A stretch of DNA of 64,000 nucleotides, from positions 2,356,001 through 2,420,000 of the forward strand of contig NZ_CP137003.1 of NCBI RefSeq assembly GCF_033110965.1, read 5' to 3'. Below the pieces are notes generated by a model. It made no database searches. It was not told where the DNA came from and saw nothing but the letters and a program-made list of their open reading frames with translations. Below, piece after piece: positions 7,647-17,234 of the stretch; position 1 is the first letter of the stretch, and each line of letters opens with the position of its first letter. This stretch comes from Raineyella sp. LH-20. GTDB taxonomy: Bacteria > Actinomycetota > Actinomycetes > Propionibacteriales > Propionibacteriaceae. A program made the translations under genes and the position numbers.

Positions 7647-8660
7647 ATGACGACAAGCGATAACACCCCCCTCGACGGCGAGGAGGACGTCGCCGCGGCT
7701 GCCGGGGAGACGGCACCGGCGGCTGCGAAGAAGACACCGGTCAAGAAGGCCGCGGCCACGAAGGGCGCCGCGAAGAAGACCGCCACCAAGAAGACCGCGA
7801 CCAAGAAGGCGACCGTCGCTGAGGAGGCCGCGCCGGCAGCTCCGGCGAAGAAGACCACTCGCAAGGCGGCGGCCAAGAAGACCGTTGCCGCGGTGACCGA
7901 GACGGTTCCTGAGGCCCCGGCGACGCCCGCGCCGGCTGAACCCGTCAGCGAGCCGGCCGAACCCGTCAGCGAGCCGGCGTCCGTGCCTGCTGCGGCCGAG
8001 GTGACGGAGACCACCGCCCTCTCGGTCGAGGACCTGATCGCCGCGGCGTCCACTGCCGCCGGAAGCGAAGGGGCCTCGAAGACCCGTGTGGTGGTGGCCG
8101 AGGACGAGGCGCTGATCCGTCTCGACCTGGTCGAGCTGCTCCGCGACGAGGGCTACGACGTGGTCGCCGAGGTCGGCGACGGCCAGGCGGCGGTCGAGAA
8201 GGCCCGCGAGCTGCAGCCCGACCTGGTGGTGATGGACGTACAGATGCCGCGGATGGACGGCATCTCGGCCGCCACGATCATCGCCGGCGAGCGGATCGCG
8301 CCGGTGGTCATGCTCACCGCCTTCAGCCAGCGCGAGCTGGTGGAGCGGGCCCGGGAGGCGGGCGCGATGGCGTACGTCGTCAAGCCGTTCGAGGCCTCCG
8401 ACGTGGTGCCGGCGATCGAGATCGCGCTGGCCCGGTTCCAGGAGATCCGTGCGGTCGAGGCCGAGGTCGAGGACCTGGAGGAGCGGCTGGCGTCCCGCAA
8501 GGCCGTCGACCAGGCCAAGGGCCTGCTGCAGACCGGCATGGGGATGACCGAGCAGGAGGCCTTCCGGTGGATCCAGAAGACCGCGATGGACCTGCGCCGG
8601 CCGATGCGTGAGGTGGCCGAGGGCATCATCTCCCACGCCAAGAAGCCGAAGAATCAGTAG
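7647..8660 (+). CDS. ANTAR-domain response regulator (PdtaR type) with a lysine/alanine-rich N-terminal tail
   Basis: 337 aa. Residues 147-265 are a receiver domain: acidic pocket Glu152/Asp153, phospho-acceptor Asp197 in VMDVQMPRMDG, and Lys246 in YVVKPFEA. An ANTAR RNA-binding domain follows (KAVDQAKGLLQTGMGMTEQE, to about residue 325). PdtaR-type regulators, when phosphorylated, bind paired hairpins in mRNA and act as antiterminators. The unusual part is the first 145 residues: a histone H1-like stretch of KKTPVKKAAATKGAAKK-type repeats (about 24-90), then a Pro/Ala/Glu spacer. I chose the ATG at 7647 because AGGTGA lies 7 nt upstream; the ATG at 7629 has a poorly spaced site. No cognate kinase is adjacent. 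Confidence 0.92.
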   Translation: MTTSDNTPLDGEEDVAAAAGETAPAAAKKTPVKKAAATKGAAKKTATKKTATKKATVAEEAAPAAPAKKTTRKAAAKKTVAAVTETVPEAPATPAPAEPVSEPAEPVSEPASVPAAAEVTETTALSVEDLIAAASTAAGSEGASKTRVVVAEDEALIRLDLVELLRDEGYDVVAEVGDGQAAVEKARELQPDLVVMDVQMPRMDGISAATIIAGERIAPVVMLTAFSQRELVERAREAGAMAYVVKPFEASDVVPAIEIALARFQEIRAVEAEVEDLEERLASRKAVDQAKGLLQTGMGMTEQEAFRWIQKTAMDLRRPMREVAEGIISHAKKPKNQ

Positions 8661-8679
8661 CGCTGCCGGTGGCCACGGG

Positions 8680-8685
8680 TAAAGT
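8680..8685 (+). promoter_or_regulatory. -10 element of polA (leaderless geometry)
   Basis: TAAAGT ends 6 nt before the polA GTG at 8692, placing +1 on the start codon. No ribosome site is seen. Confidence 0.6.
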
Positions 8686-8691
8686 CGCCGC

Positions 8692-11424
8692 GTGGCCACC
8701 ACGACAGCACCCAGCATCCCTGCGACGACGACCGAGGACGACCGGCCGAAGCTCTTGCTGATCGACGGTCACTCCGTCGCCTACCGGGCGTTCTTCGCGC
8801 TGCCGGTGCAGAACTTCTCCACCAGCACCGGCCAGGCGACGAACGCCGTCTTCGGATTCACCTCGATGCTGATCAATCTGCTGCGCGACTGGCAGCCCAC
8901 CCATCTCGGTGTCGCCTTCGACGTCTCCCGGCACAGCTTCCGCACCGAGGCGTACGAGGACTACAAGGCCACCCGCAACGCTTCTCCGACGGAGTTCCGC
9001 GGTCAGGTCGAGCTGATCAAAGAAGTGCTCGACGCCATGCGCGTCCCGCACCTGGAGAAGGACGGCTTCGAGGCGGACGACCTGCTCGCCACCCTCGCCA
9101 CCCGGGCCGAGCGGGACGGGATGGACGTCCGCGTCTGCACCGGTGACCGGGACAGTTTCCAGCTGGTCACCGACCGGGTACACGTCCTCTACCCCCGCAA
9201 GGGCGTCTCGGACCTGCTCGATCTCGACCCGGCCGGGGTCGAGGAGAAGTACCTGGTCACCCCTGGGCGCTACCCGGAGCTGGCCGCGCTGGTGGGGGAG
9301 TCCTCGGACAATCTCCCGGGCGTGCCGGGGGTCGGACCGAAGACCGCCGCCAAGTGGCTCAGCCAGTACGACGGCCTGGAGAACCTGTTGGCCCGGGTCA
9401 CCGAGGTGAAGGGCAAGGCCGGGGACAATCTGCGCGACCACCTGGCCGACGTACGACGCAACCGTGACCTCAACCGGCTGATCCGCGATGTCGAGATCGA
9501 TGTCACTCCGGCCGATCTGGAGCGCCACGCCGTCGACCGTGAGGCGGTGCATCAGCTGTTCGACCAGCTCGAGTTCCGGGTGCTCCGCGACCGGCTCTTC
9601 GACCTGCTGCCTGCTGAGGACGCGGCCGCCGCAGACCGTCCCGCGACCCTCGACGTGGCCGACGACACGCCCGCCGCGGGGACGCTGGGCGACTGGCTGG
9701 CCGCCCACACCGCGGACGGTCCGAGCGGTCTCGACGTGACCGGCCGGTGGAGCGCCGGCACCGGGGACATCGTTTCGCTGTCCGTGGCCGGAGCCGACGG
9801 GCACGCGGTGACGGTCGATCCCACCGAGCTGTCGCCGCAGGACGAACGGGCGCTGGCCGACTGGTTCGCCGATCCGGCCCGGCACAAGGTGATCCACGAC
9901 GGCAAGGGCCCGCTGCTGGCCTGCTGGGCGCGGGGCTGGGCGCCCGAGGGTCTCTGGTCGGACACCGCACTGGCCGCCTACCTGCTGCGGCCCGACCAGC
10001 GGACGTACGATCTCGCTGATCTGGTCAGTCGATCGCTGCACACCGAGCTCGTCGTCGACGAGGCCGGCCAGGCGCCGGCACAGCTGGCCCTGGACCTGGG
10101 CGACGAGACCGACTCGGCCGGGCACCAGGCGCGGATCCGGGCCGAGGCGGTCCGCCGGCTGGCCGGGGCGCTGGAGGAGGACCTGGACAGCCACCAGGCG
10201 ACCGGCCTGCTGCATGACGTCGAACTGCCGCTGATGCGGGTGCTCGCCGGGATGGAGCGCACCGGCGTCGCCCTGGACACCGGCCTGCTCGACGGACTGC
10301 ACGGCGACTTCGACGCCCGCGTCCGGCGGGCGGCCGACGAGGCGTACGAGGTGCTGGGTCACGAGGTCAACCTGGGGTCGCCCAAGCAGCTGCAGGCGGT
10401 GCTGTTCGACGATCTCAAGATGCCGAAGACGCGACGTACCCGGACCGGCTACACCACCGATGCCGAGGCGCTGCAGACCCTCTACGAACAGACCGACCAC
10501 CCGTTCCTCGCCCACCTGCTCGAGCACCGCGACGCGATCCGGCTGCGCCAGACCGTGGAGGGTCTGCAGAAGGCAGTGGCCGACGACGGGCGGATCCACA
10601 CCACCTTCCTGCAGACCGTGGCGGCGACCGGACGACTGTCGAGCACCGACCCCAACCTGCAGAACATTCCGGTCCGTACCGAGGAGGGCCGGCGGATCCG
10701 TGAGGCGTTCGTCGTCGGCGACGGGTACGACTGCCTGCTGACCGCTGACTACTCGCAGATCGAGATGCGGATCATGGCCCACGTCTCGGGCGACGACGCG
10801 CTGATCGAGGCCTTCCGGTCGGGGCGGGACTTCCACGCGGTGACCGCCTCGCATGTGTTCGGTGTCCCCGCCGACGAGGTGACCGGCGCCCAGCGCGCCA
10901 AGATCAAGGCGATGAACTACGGCTTGGCGTACGGCCTGTCCGCGTTTGGGCTGTCCAACCAGCTGCGCGTCCCGGTCGCCGAGGCCAAGGAACTGATGGC
11001 GGACTACTTCGCCATCTTCGGCGAGGTGCACCAGTACCTCACCGGCGTCGTCGACGAGGCCCGCCGGTCCGGCTACACCGCCACCCTGCTCGGTCGCCGC
11101 CGCTATCTGCCCGACCTGACCAGCTCCAACCGGCAGCGCCGCGAGATGGCCGAGCGGATGGCCCTGAACGCGCCGATCCAGGGATCCGCGGCCGACATCA
11201 TCAAACTGGCCATGCTCCGGGTCGACGCCCGGCTGCGGGAGGCGGGCCTGGCGTCCCGGATGCTGCTGCAGATCCACGACGAACTGATGTTCGAGGTGGC
11301 GCCGGGGGAGCAGGACCGGGTGGAGGCGCTGGTCCGCGAGGCGATGGGGTCGGCGATGGATCTCGCCGTGCCGCTCGACGTCTCGGTCGGCAGCGGCCGG
11401 TCCTGGCACGAGGCTGCGCACTAG
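8692..11424 (+). CDS. polA: DNA polymerase I
   Basis: 910 aa. It fills gaps in excision repair and removes Okazaki RNA primers. Domain order: 5'-3' exonuclease/flap domain (about residues 20-310; LLIDGHSVAYRAFFALP, GFEADDLLA, ESSDNLPGVPGVGPKTA), a 3'-5' exonuclease-like domain (about 330-520), and the family A polymerase domain (to the end; TADYSQIEMRIMAH, AKIKAMNYGLAYG, IHDELMFEV). The exonuclease-like domain begins DVTGRW where a proofreading DTE motif would be, so proofreading is probably lost, as known for many actinobacterial Pol I enzymes. GTG start with leaderless geometry. Confidence 0.97.
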   Translation: MATTTAPSIPATTTEDDRPKLLLIDGHSVAYRAFFALPVQNFSTSTGQATNAVFGFTSMLINLLRDWQPTHLGVAFDVSRHSFRTEAYEDYKATRNASPTEFRGQVELIKEVLDAMRVPHLEKDGFEADDLLATLATRAERDGMDVRVCTGDRDSFQLVTDRVHVLYPRKGVSDLLDLDPAGVEEKYLVTPGRYPELAALVGESSDNLPGVPGVGPKTAAKWLSQYDGLENLLARVTEVKGKAGDNLRDHLADVRRNRDLNRLIRDVEIDVTPADLERHAVDREAVHQLFDQLEFRVLRDRLFDLLPAEDAAAADRPATLDVADDTPAAGTLGDWLAAHTADGPSGLDVTGRWSAGTGDIVSLSVAGADGHAVTVDPTELSPQDERALADWFADPARHKVIHDGKGPLLACWARGWAPEGLWSDTALAAYLLRPDQRTYDLADLVSRSLHTELVVDEAGQAPAQLALDLGDETDSAGHQARIRAEAVRRLAGALEEDLDSHQATGLLHDVELPLMRVLAGMERTGVALDTGLLDGLHGDFDARVRRAADEAYEVLGHEVNLGSPKQLQAVLFDDLKMPKTRRTRTGYTTDAEALQTLYEQTDHPFLAHLLEHRDAIRLRQTVEGLQKAVADDGRIHTTFLQTVAATGRLSSTDPNLQNIPVRTEEGRRIREAFVVGDGYDCLLTADYSQIEMRIMAHVSGDDALIEAFRSGRDFHAVTASHVFGVPADEVTGAQRAKIKAMNYGLAYGLSAFGLSNQLRVPVAEAKELMADYFAIFGEVHQYLTGVVDEARRSGYTATLLGRRRYLPDLTSSNRQRREMAERMALNAPIQGSAADIIKLAMLRVDARLREAGLASRMLLQIHDELMFEVAPGEQDRVEALVREAMGSAMDLAVPLDVSVGSGRSWHEAAH

Positions 11425-11729
11425 CCGCGCTCGAGGTCGCGGTGCAGTGCGGGGCGGAGGGCCACGTCGGCTCACGCCTCCCGGCACCGTGACACCTCCC
11501 GGCACCGCATCGCGTGGACGGGAGGGGGCGGATTGACCTCCCGGAGACCCCCGAGGTAACCTTGTCTCGCGTTGTGGCCTGCGTGTCTTCGGACGGAGTG
11601 GGACGCGCTCGTACGGGGTTCCTGGGTTTGACCGACAGAAGATGTCCACGTTTGTTGAGTTGATCGCTGGCCCGGTGTGAACAGGGCCGCCAGCGTGACG
11701 CATCACCATCCACACCGGAGCCCTACTAC
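11425..11729 (+). other. Intergenic region polA-rpsA
   Basis: 305 bases without a gene. It contains a short repeat (CACCTCCCGGCACCG at about 11476 and 11493), the rpsA promoter at 11533-11562 and an untranslated leader of about 160 nt. No strong hairpin was recognised in the leader. Confidence 0.6.
11533..11562 (+). promoter_or_regulatory. Promoter of rpsA
   Basis: TTGACC (11533-11538), 18-bp spacer, TAACCT (11557-11562). This is one of the best housekeeping promoters in the window and has the same design as the rplU promoter (TTGACC, 18 bp, TAGTCT). Start near 11569. Confidence 0.7.
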
Positions 11730-13187
11730 ATGACCTCCTCCCTTGAGGCTACGCCTCAGGTCGCTGTCGACGACTTTGCTTCCGCAGACGAGTTCGCTCA
11801 GGCAGTCGACGGCACTATCAAGTACTTCAACGACGGTGACATCGTCACCGGCACCGTGGTCAAGGTCGACCGTGACGAGGTCCTCCTCGACATCGGTTAC
11901 AAGACCGAGGGTGTTATCCCCTCCAAGGAACTCTCCATCAAGCACGACGTGGACCCGTTCGAGGTCGTCCAGGTCGGCGACGAGATCGAGGCTCTCGTCC
12001 AGCAGAAGGAGGACAAGGAGGGTCGGCTCATCCTGTCCAAGAAGCGGGCTCAGTACGAGCGCGCATGGGGCACGATCGAGCAGATCAAGGAAGAGGACGG
12101 CGTGGTCACCGGTCGGGTGATCGAGGTCGTCAAGGGTGGCCTGATCGTCGACATCGGCCTGCGTGGCTTCCTGCCCGCGTCGCTGGTCGAGATGCGTCGT
12201 GTCCGTGACCTCCAGCCGTACGTCGGCCAGGAGCTCGAGGCGAAGATCATCGAACTGGACAAGAACCGCAACAACGTGGTCCTGTCCCGTCGCGCCTGGC
12301 TCGAGCAGACCCAGTCCGAGGTCCGCCACAACTTCCTCAACCAGCTCCAGAAGGGCCAGATCCGCAAGGGTGTCGTGTCCTCGATCGTCAACTTCGGCGC
12401 GTTCGTCGATCTCGGCGGCGTCGACGGCCTGGTGCACGTTTCCGAGCTCTCCTGGAAGCACATCGACCACCCGTCCGAGGTCGTCGAGGTGGGCCAGGAG
12501 GTCACCGTCGAGGTCCTGGACGTCGACATGGACCGCGAGCGTGTCTCCCTGTCGCTGAAGGCGACCCAGGAGGATCCGTGGCAGGCGTTCGCCCGTCTGC
12601 ACCAGATCGGCCAGATCGTCCCCGGCAAGGTCACCAAGCTCGTCCCGTTCGGTGCGTTCGTCCGCGTCGAGGAGGGCATCGAGGGCCTGGTGCACGTGTC
12701 GGAGCTGGCCGAGCGCCACGTCGACATCCCCGAGCAGGTCGTGTCGGTCAACGACAAGGTCATGGTCAAGATCATCGACATCGACCTCGAGCGTCGCCGC
12801 ATCTCGCTGTCCCTCAAGCAGGCCAACGAGAGCATCGACATCAACGCCGAGGACTTCGACCCGACGCTCTACGGCATGGCCGCCTCGTACGACGACCAGG
12901 GCAACTACATCTACCCCGAGGGCTTCGATCCGGAGACCAACGACTGGAAGCCGGGCTTCGAGGAGCAGCGGGCCGCGTGGGAGTCGCAGTACGCCGAGGC
13001 CCAGCGCCGCTGGGAGCTGCACAAGCAGCAGGTCGTCGAGGCCGAGAAGGCCGAGGCCACCGCTGCGGTGGATTCGGGCACCTCGTACTCCAGCGCCGTC
13101 CCGGAGTCCGACGAGCCCGCCGAGGGTTCACTGGCCTCCGACGAGGCCCTGCAGGCCCTGCGCGACAAGCTGACCGGCTCGCACTGA
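11730..13187 (+). CDS. rpsA: 30S ribosomal protein S1
   Basis: 485 aa. S1 binds mRNA on the small subunit and helps initiation on structured leaders. Four S1/OB repeats are visible (roughly residues 35-105, 120-188, 205-276 and 290-362). Examples are VVKVDRDEVLLDIGYKTEGV, the typical third repeat with GAFVDLGGVDGLVHVSELSW, and a fourth with GAFVRVEEGIEGLVHVSEL. The tail after residue 365 is low-complexity. Four repeats is the actinobacterial form, against six in E. coli. GGAG (11717-11720) precedes the ATG. A perfect terminator follows. Confidence 0.97.
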   Translation: MTSSLEATPQVAVDDFASADEFAQAVDGTIKYFNDGDIVTGTVVKVDRDEVLLDIGYKTEGVIPSKELSIKHDVDPFEVVQVGDEIEALVQQKEDKEGRLILSKKRAQYERAWGTIEQIKEEDGVVTGRVIEVVKGGLIVDIGLRGFLPASLVEMRRVRDLQPYVGQELEAKIIELDKNRNNVVLSRRAWLEQTQSEVRHNFLNQLQKGQIRKGVVSSIVNFGAFVDLGGVDGLVHVSELSWKHIDHPSEVVEVGQEVTVEVLDVDMDRERVSLSLKATQEDPWQAFARLHQIGQIVPGKVTKLVPFGAFVRVEEGIEGLVHVSELAERHVDIPEQVVSVNDKVMVKIIDIDLERRRISLSLKQANESIDINAEDFDPTLYGMAASYDDQGNYIYPEGFDPETNDWKPGFEEQRAAWESQYAEAQRRWELHKQQVVEAEKAEATAAVDSGTSYSSAVPESDEPAEGSLASDEALQALRDKLTGSH

Positions 13188-13274
13188 GCGTACGGTCCGG
13201 CTCGTACGGTCCCGGCTCGACCGGGTCACCGCGTGACACCGATCGGGTCCACGGCTGAGTGGTGTGCATGATCG

Positions 13275-13307
13275 ACGAAGGCCCCCGCCTTGGGCGGGGG
13301 CCTTCGT
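13275..13307. terminator. Strong terminator after rpsA
   Basis: ACGAAGGCCCCCGCC (13275-13289) pairs perfectly over 15 bp with GGCGGGGGCCTTCGT (13293-13307), loop TTG. There is no T tract, as is common in high-GC actinobacteria. Confidence 0.85.
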
Positions 13308-13373
13308 CGTCCCCAGAGAACCGCTGCGCTCCTGTGGGGGTGCCCCACGGCACCGGCCTCAGACACAAACGCT

Positions 13374-13441
13374 CAGCTCTTCACTCCGCCCGTGGGTTCC
13401 TGCTGAATGACAGACACCTCTGCACGGGCGAGCTGTAGAGG
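13374..13441 (-). repeat. Dispersed ~60 bp palindromic element, copy A (inverse orientation)
   Basis: Read on the minus strand it matches the copies at 37703-37761 and 40808-40867: CTCTACA, then GCCCGTGCAGAGGTGT, GTCATTCAGCA, and an imperfect closing arm ending CACGGGCGGA. It is the most diverged copy; one arm has lost the TGCA end. Confidence 0.75.
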
Positions 13442-13472
13442 TCTGCGAAGGCGTCTGAGGGCACCGCCGTGA

Positions 13473-13596
13473 GTGGTGTCGGCACTGTGTGTGGTGTCGG
13501 CACTGTGTCTGGTGTCGGCACGGTGGTGTCAGCACGGTGGTGTCAGCACTGTGTCTGGTGTCGGCACGGTCCCGGGTGTCAGTGCTGCGTCTGGTG
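13473..13596 (+). repeat. Degenerate tandem array of GGTGTCGGCAC units
   Basis: Two perfect 18-bp units GTGGTGTCGGCACTGTGT (13473-13490 and 13491-13508) are followed by 14- to 22-bp variants up to 13596. The core GGTGTCGG is shared with the array at 19783-19851. Confidence 0.8.
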
Positions 13597-13731
13597 CCAC
13601 CCGCGTCTGAGGCACCGCCCGGGCTTGGGGGAGGCCAGTGGCCCGGGGGTCGTGACGGTGCGGCCAGCCCTCAGGTGCGTCCCATCCGCTGCGCCCACAG
13701 GTCGGCGGCGGCCGTTGTCAGTGCCGACGCG

Positions 13732-13737
13732 TACGCT
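13732..13737 (+). promoter_or_regulatory. -10 element of uvrB (leaderless geometry)
   Basis: TACGCT ends 6 nt before the uvrB ATG at 13744, placing +1 on the A of ATG. Confidence 0.55.
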
Positions 13738-13743
13738 CGGAGC

Positions 13744-15840
13744 ATGCGTCCGGTCAGTCACATCACCCGTCGTGTCGCCCCGTTCCACGTCGTCAGTGAT
13801 TTCGAGCCCGCGGGCGACCAGCCGCAGGCGATCGACGAGTTGCAGCGACGGCTCGACGCTGGGGAGAAGGACGTCGTCCTGCTGGGCGCCACCGGCACCG
13901 GCAAGACCGCGACAGTCGCCTGGCTCGCCGAGCGGCTGCAGCGGCCGATGCTGGTGATGCAGCCGAACAAGACCTTGGCCGCCCAGTTCGCTTCCGAGCT
14001 GCGCAACTTCTTCCCCGACAACGCCATCGAGTACTTCGTCTCTTACTACGACTACTACCAGCCGGAGGCGTACGTCCCGCAGACGGACACCTACATCGAG
14101 AAGGACTCCTCGCTGAACGAGGAGGTGGAGCGGCTCCGACACTCGGCGACGAACTCGCTGCTGACCCGCCGCGACGTCATCGTGGTCGCGACCGTCTCGG
14201 CGATCTACGGCCTCGGTACGCCGCAGGAGTACGTCGACCGGATGCTCACCCTGACGGTCGGCGAGGAGTACGAGCGCGACGACCTGATGCGGCGGCTGGT
14301 CGAAATGCAGTACGCCCGCAACGACCTGGCCGGCACCCGCGGCACGTTCCGGGTGCGCGGCGACACGGTCGAGATCTTCCCGATGTACGAGGAGTACGCG
14401 GTGCACGCCGAGTTCTTCGGTGACGAGCTGGAGTCGCTCTCGACGATGCATCCGGTGACCGGGGAGGTGCTCAGCGAGGACCACGAGATGTACGTCTTCC
14501 CGGCGACCCACTACGTCGCCGGTCCGGAGCGGATGAACCGCGCGCTCAAGGGGATCGAGGCCGAGCTCGACCACCGGCTCGTCGAACTGCACGACCAGGG
14601 GAAGCTGGTCGAGGAGCAGCGACTGCGGCAGCGGACCGGCTACGACATGGAGATGATGCGCCAGATCGGCACGTGTTCGGGCATCGAGAACTATTCGCGG
14701 CACATCGACGGCCGCGGTGCCGGCACACCACCGAACTGTCTGCTCGACTACTTCCCGGAGGACTTCGTCCTGGTCGTCGACGAGTCGCACGTCACCGTCC
14801 CGCAGATCGGCGGCATGTACGAGGGCGACATGTCCCGCAAGCGCACCCTGGTGGACTTCGGCTTCCGGCTGCCCAGCGCGATGGACAACCGGCCGCTGAA
14901 ATTCGACGAGTTCGTCGAACGGATCGGGCAGACGGTGTACCTCTCCGCCACCCCAGGAACGTACGAGCTGGAGCGGTCCGATGGTGTGGTCGAGCAGATC
15001 ATCCGGCCGACCGGCCTGGTCGACCCCGAGGTCATCGTGAAGCCCACGAAGGGCCAGATCGACGACCTGATCGGCCAGATCAGGGAACGTACGGCCCGCG
15101 GGGAGCGGGTGCTGGTCACCACGCTCACCAAGAAGATGTCCGAGGACCTCACCGACTACCTGCTGGAGCACCAGATCAGGACCCGCTACCTGCACTCCGA
15201 GATCGACACCCTGAAACGGGTGGAGTTGCTGCGTGACCTCCGGTTGGGAGCGTACGACGTGCTGGTCGGCATCAACCTGCTCCGGGAGGGCCTCGACCTG
15301 CCCGAGGTGTCGCTGGTGTCGATCCTCGACGCGGACAAGGAGGGCTTCCTGCGCTCGGATCGGTCGCTGATCCAGACGATCGGCCGCGCGGCCCGCAATG
15401 TGGCCGGCCAAGTGCACATGTACGCCGACCGGATCACCCCGTCGATGCAGGTCGCGATCGACGAGACCAACCGGCGCCGGGACGTGCAGATGGCCTACAA
15501 CCGGTCGCACGGCATCGATCCGCAGCCGCTGCGCAAGAAGATCTCCGACATCACCGAGATGCTCGCCCGGGAGGACGCCGACACCGACGAGCTGATGGCC
15601 CGGACGACCGGCCGCGGGTACCACACCCTGGACGGGCCCACGTCCCCGGCCGTCGAGTCCGGGGCGGTCCGGGACCTCTCCGGGGTGCCGTCGATGGAGC
15701 TCGCCCAGTTGGTGCAGGACCTCACCACGCAGATGCACGAGGCGGCCAAGGAACTGCAGTTCGAGGTCGCGGCCCGCCTCCGCGACGAGATCGCCGAGCT
15801 GAAGAAGGAGCTGCGCCAGATGGTCGAGGCCACCAGGTGA
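13744..15840 (+). CDS. uvrB: Excinuclease ABC subunit B
   Basis: 698 aa. UvrB is the damage-verifying helicase-like subunit of nucleotide excision repair. Motifs: Walker [15 protein letters not shown] (about residues 47-60), the beta-hairpin region [24 protein letters not shown] box [12 protein letters not shown], helicase motifs [17 protein letters not shown] and QTIGRAARN, and a C-terminal UVR motif ([13 protein letters not shown]) for UvrC. I chose the ATG at 13744 because it gives the family N-terminus; the in-frame extension from 13489 is repeat-encoded. uvrA and uvrC are elsewhere in the window. The stop overlaps the GTG of the next gene. Confidence 0.97.
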   Translation: MRPVSHITRRVAPFHVVSDFEPAGDQPQAIDELQRRLDAGEKDVVLLGATGTGKTATVAWLAERLQRPMLVMQPNKTLAAQFASELRNFFPDNAIEYFVSYYDYYQPEAYVPQTDTYIEKDSSLNEEVERLRHSATNSLLTRRDVIVVATVSAIYGLGTPQEYVDRMLTLTVGEEYERDDLMRRLVEMQYARNDLAGTRGTFRVRGDTVEIFPMYEEYAVHAEFFGDELESLSTMHPVTGEVLSEDHEMYVFPATHYVAGPERMNRALKGIEAELDHRLVELHDQGKLVEEQRLRQRTGYDMEMMRQIGTCSGIENYSRHIDGRGAGTPPNCLLDYFPEDFVLVVDESHVTVPQIGGMYEGDMSRKRTLVDFGFRLPSAMDNRPLKFDEFVERIGQTVYLSATPGTYELERSDGVVEQIIRPTGLVDPEVIVKPTKGQIDDLIGQIRERTARGERVLVTTLTKKMSEDLTDYLLEHQIRTRYLHSEIDTLKRVELLRDLRLGAYDVLVGINLLREGLDLPEVSLVSILDADKEGFLRSDRSLIQTIGRAARNVAGQVHMYADRITPSMQVAIDETNRRRDVQMAYNRSHGIDPQPLRKKISDITEMLAREDADTDELMARTTGRGYHTLDGPTSPAVESGAVRDLSGVPSMELAQLVQDLTTQMHEAAKELQFEVAARLRDEIAELKKELRQMVEATR

Positions 15841-16418
15841 CCGGGCCCGCCGACGCGGTCGACTGGGACCGCCGCTACGCGGAGCGTGACCATCTCTGGC
15901 GCGCCGATCCGCACGAGGTGGTGGCGTCGATCGCCACCGGCCTGACGCCGGGCCGGGCGCTCGACGTCGCGGCGGGGGAGGGGCGCCACGCGATCTGGCT
16001 CGCCCAACGCGGCTGGGAGGTCACCGCGATCGACTTCTCTGCGGTGGGCCTGGCCAAGGGTGAGGCGGAGGCCCGGCGGCGCGGACTGGAGATCACCTGG
16101 GTCGTTGACGACATCACCACCTGGGAGGCGCCGCACGACTACGACCTGGTGTTGGTCTCCTTCATGCACGTGACCGCCGACGTGTTCAGCACGCTCCGCG
16201 AGTACGTCGCTCCGGGCGGGCATCTGCTCGTCGTCGGACACGCCCGCCGCAACCTCACCGATGGCGTCGGCGGGCCACAGGATCCGGCCATGCTGCTGGA
16301 TCCCGACCAGCTTCGGGCCGCGGCGGGCGACCTCACCGTGCTGCGACTCGAGGAGGTCACCCGGGAGACGCCCGACGGCACCGCCATCGACATCGTCCTC
16401 GACGCCTACCGGGACTGA
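15837..16418 (+). CDS. SAM-dependent class I methyltransferase (TehB-like)
   Basis: 193 aa. The N-terminus ([12 protein letters not shown]) and the glycine-rich SAM-binding motif [21 protein letters not shown], followed by [11 protein letters not shown] and a downstream LVLVSFMHV, place it with TehB/UbiE-like small-molecule methyltransferases. Residues after 120 ([17 protein letters not shown]) complete the Rossmann fold. It begins with GTG at 15837 overlapping the uvrB stop (GTGA), so it is translationally coupled to uvrB. The substrate is unknown; the linkage to uvrB does not by itself show a repair role. Confidence 0.85.
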   Translation: MTGPADAVDWDRRYAERDHLWRADPHEVVASIATGLTPGRALDVAAGEGRHAIWLAQRGWEVTAIDFSAVGLAKGEAEARRRGLEITWVVDDITTWEAPHDYDLVLVSFMHVTADVFSTLREYVAPGGHLLVVGHARRNLTDGVGGPQDPAMLLDPDQLRAAAGDLTVLRLEEVTRETPDGTAIDIVLDAYRD

Positions 16419-16500
16419 GCCGGGCGTCGGGTCACGGCCCCAGGGCGGTGTCGGGTCACGGGCTGCGGACCAGCGGCGGTCACCGGCCGCGATCACTGGG

Positions 16501-16528
16501 CGCAGATCACCACCCGCAGATCACCACC
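16501..16528 (-). repeat. 14-bp tandem duplication across the stop of the metallo-hydrolase gene
   Basis: CGCAGATCACCACC occurs twice in tandem (16501-16514, 16515-16528). The second copy contains the TCA (16521-16523) that is the minus-strand stop; the first repeats it downstream of the gene. Confidence 0.75.
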
Positions 16529-17234
16529 CGCGGCGTCGCCACTCGTCGAGGTGCGGCCGCTCCCGGCCGATCGTGGTGCTGTCGCCGTGCCCGGGGTGCA
16601 GCACCGTCGGGTCGGGGAAGCGGTCGAAGACCTTGCCGACGGCGTCGCCGAGGAGAGTGGCGAAGTCCTCCGGCGAGTGGGTCCTGCCGAGGCCACCGGG
16701 GAAGATCGCGTCGCCGGTGAGCAGATGAGCCGGACCGGTCTCGGGGGTGATGACCAGGGCGATCGACCCCGGCGTGTGGCCCACGAGCCCGATCACCGCC
16801 AGGTCGAGGTCACCGCACTGCACCCGATCGTCGTCCCACAGGCCGGTCTGGACGGTGCCGGTCCGATCCTGGATGTCCGTACGGTCCGGCTCGCCACAGA
16901 CCAGCCGGGCACCGGTGCGCGCGGCCATCTCGGCGAGCACCCGGACGTGGTCCGGATGCCGGTGGGTGGTGACGATGACCCCGACCGTACGCCCCGCGAG
17001 CACCTCGCCGAGCCGGTCCGGGTCCGCAGCGCAGTCGACCAGGACGACCGGCCCGTCACCACGGGCGATGACGTACGCGTTGTTGTCGGTCGGTCCCACC
17101 GAGACCTTGGTGACCGTGGTCCCGCCGAGGTCGATCACCAGTGCCGGCCCGCCGGGCGTGACGTGGAACTCGGGGGAGCCGTGGGGCGCCGGGGAGAGGG
17201 GATCGTGGGGACCGGAATCGGCCGCGGGCGTCAC
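16521..17234 (-). CDS. Metallo-beta-lactamase-fold hydrolase (glyoxalase II-like)
   Basis: 237 aa. The MBL signature THRHPDH (a THxHxDH motif) binds zinc; further ligands are in VGHTPGSIAL, LLTGDAIFPGGLGRTH and VLHPGHGDSTTIG. The order and the GDAIFPGGLGRTH segment resemble hydroxyacylglutathione hydrolase-type enzymes, here perhaps acting on mycothiol or other thioesters (inference). I take the GTG at 17234, which overlaps the stop of the upstream gene as GTGA; the longer upstream frame is a shadow of that gene. It probably forms a two-gene operon with the DinB-like isomerase. Confidence 0.85.
   Translation of the reverse strand: MTPAADSGPHDPLSPAPHGSPEFHVTPGGPALVIDLGGTTVTKVSVGPTDNNAYVIARGDGPVVLVDCAADPDRLGEVLAGRTVGVIVTTHRHPDHVRVLAEMAARTGARLVCGEPDRTDIQDRTGTVQTGLWDDDRVQCGDLDLAVIGLVGHTPGSIALVITPETGPAHLLTGDAIFPGGLGRTHSPEDFATLLGDAVGKVFDRFPDPTVLHPGHGDSTTIGRERPHLDEWRRRGW

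Larger units (their letters stand above)
13188..13743. other. Gene-free region rpsA-uvrB
   Basis: 556 bases with no supported gene. It holds, in order, the rpsA terminator (13275-13307), one copy of the ~60 bp palindromic element in inverse orientation (13374-13441), a degenerate GTGTCGG tandem array (13473-13596), and the uvrB -10 hexamer. Open frames here, including the long in-frame extension of uvrB, consist of repeat-encoded residues and are not credible. Confidence 0.75.

Noticed and set aside
8626-11715. A 1029-codon minus-strand open frame opposite polA
   Set aside because: It is the shadow of polA on the opposite strand of high-GC DNA, rich in Arg, Gly, His and Gln, with no domain. 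Similar long shadows opposite pyk, uvrB, hppA, rne and others were rejected for the same reason.
13473-13596. CRISPR array
   Set aside because: The repeats are short, adjacent and degenerate, without unique spacers of constant length, and no cas genes are present anywhere in the window.
13489-13743. 85-residue N-terminal extension of UvrB
   Set aside because: It is encoded by the GTGTCGG tandem array (Cys/Val/Trp repeats) and precedes the conserved UvrB start; the ATG at 13744 has a leaderless -10.
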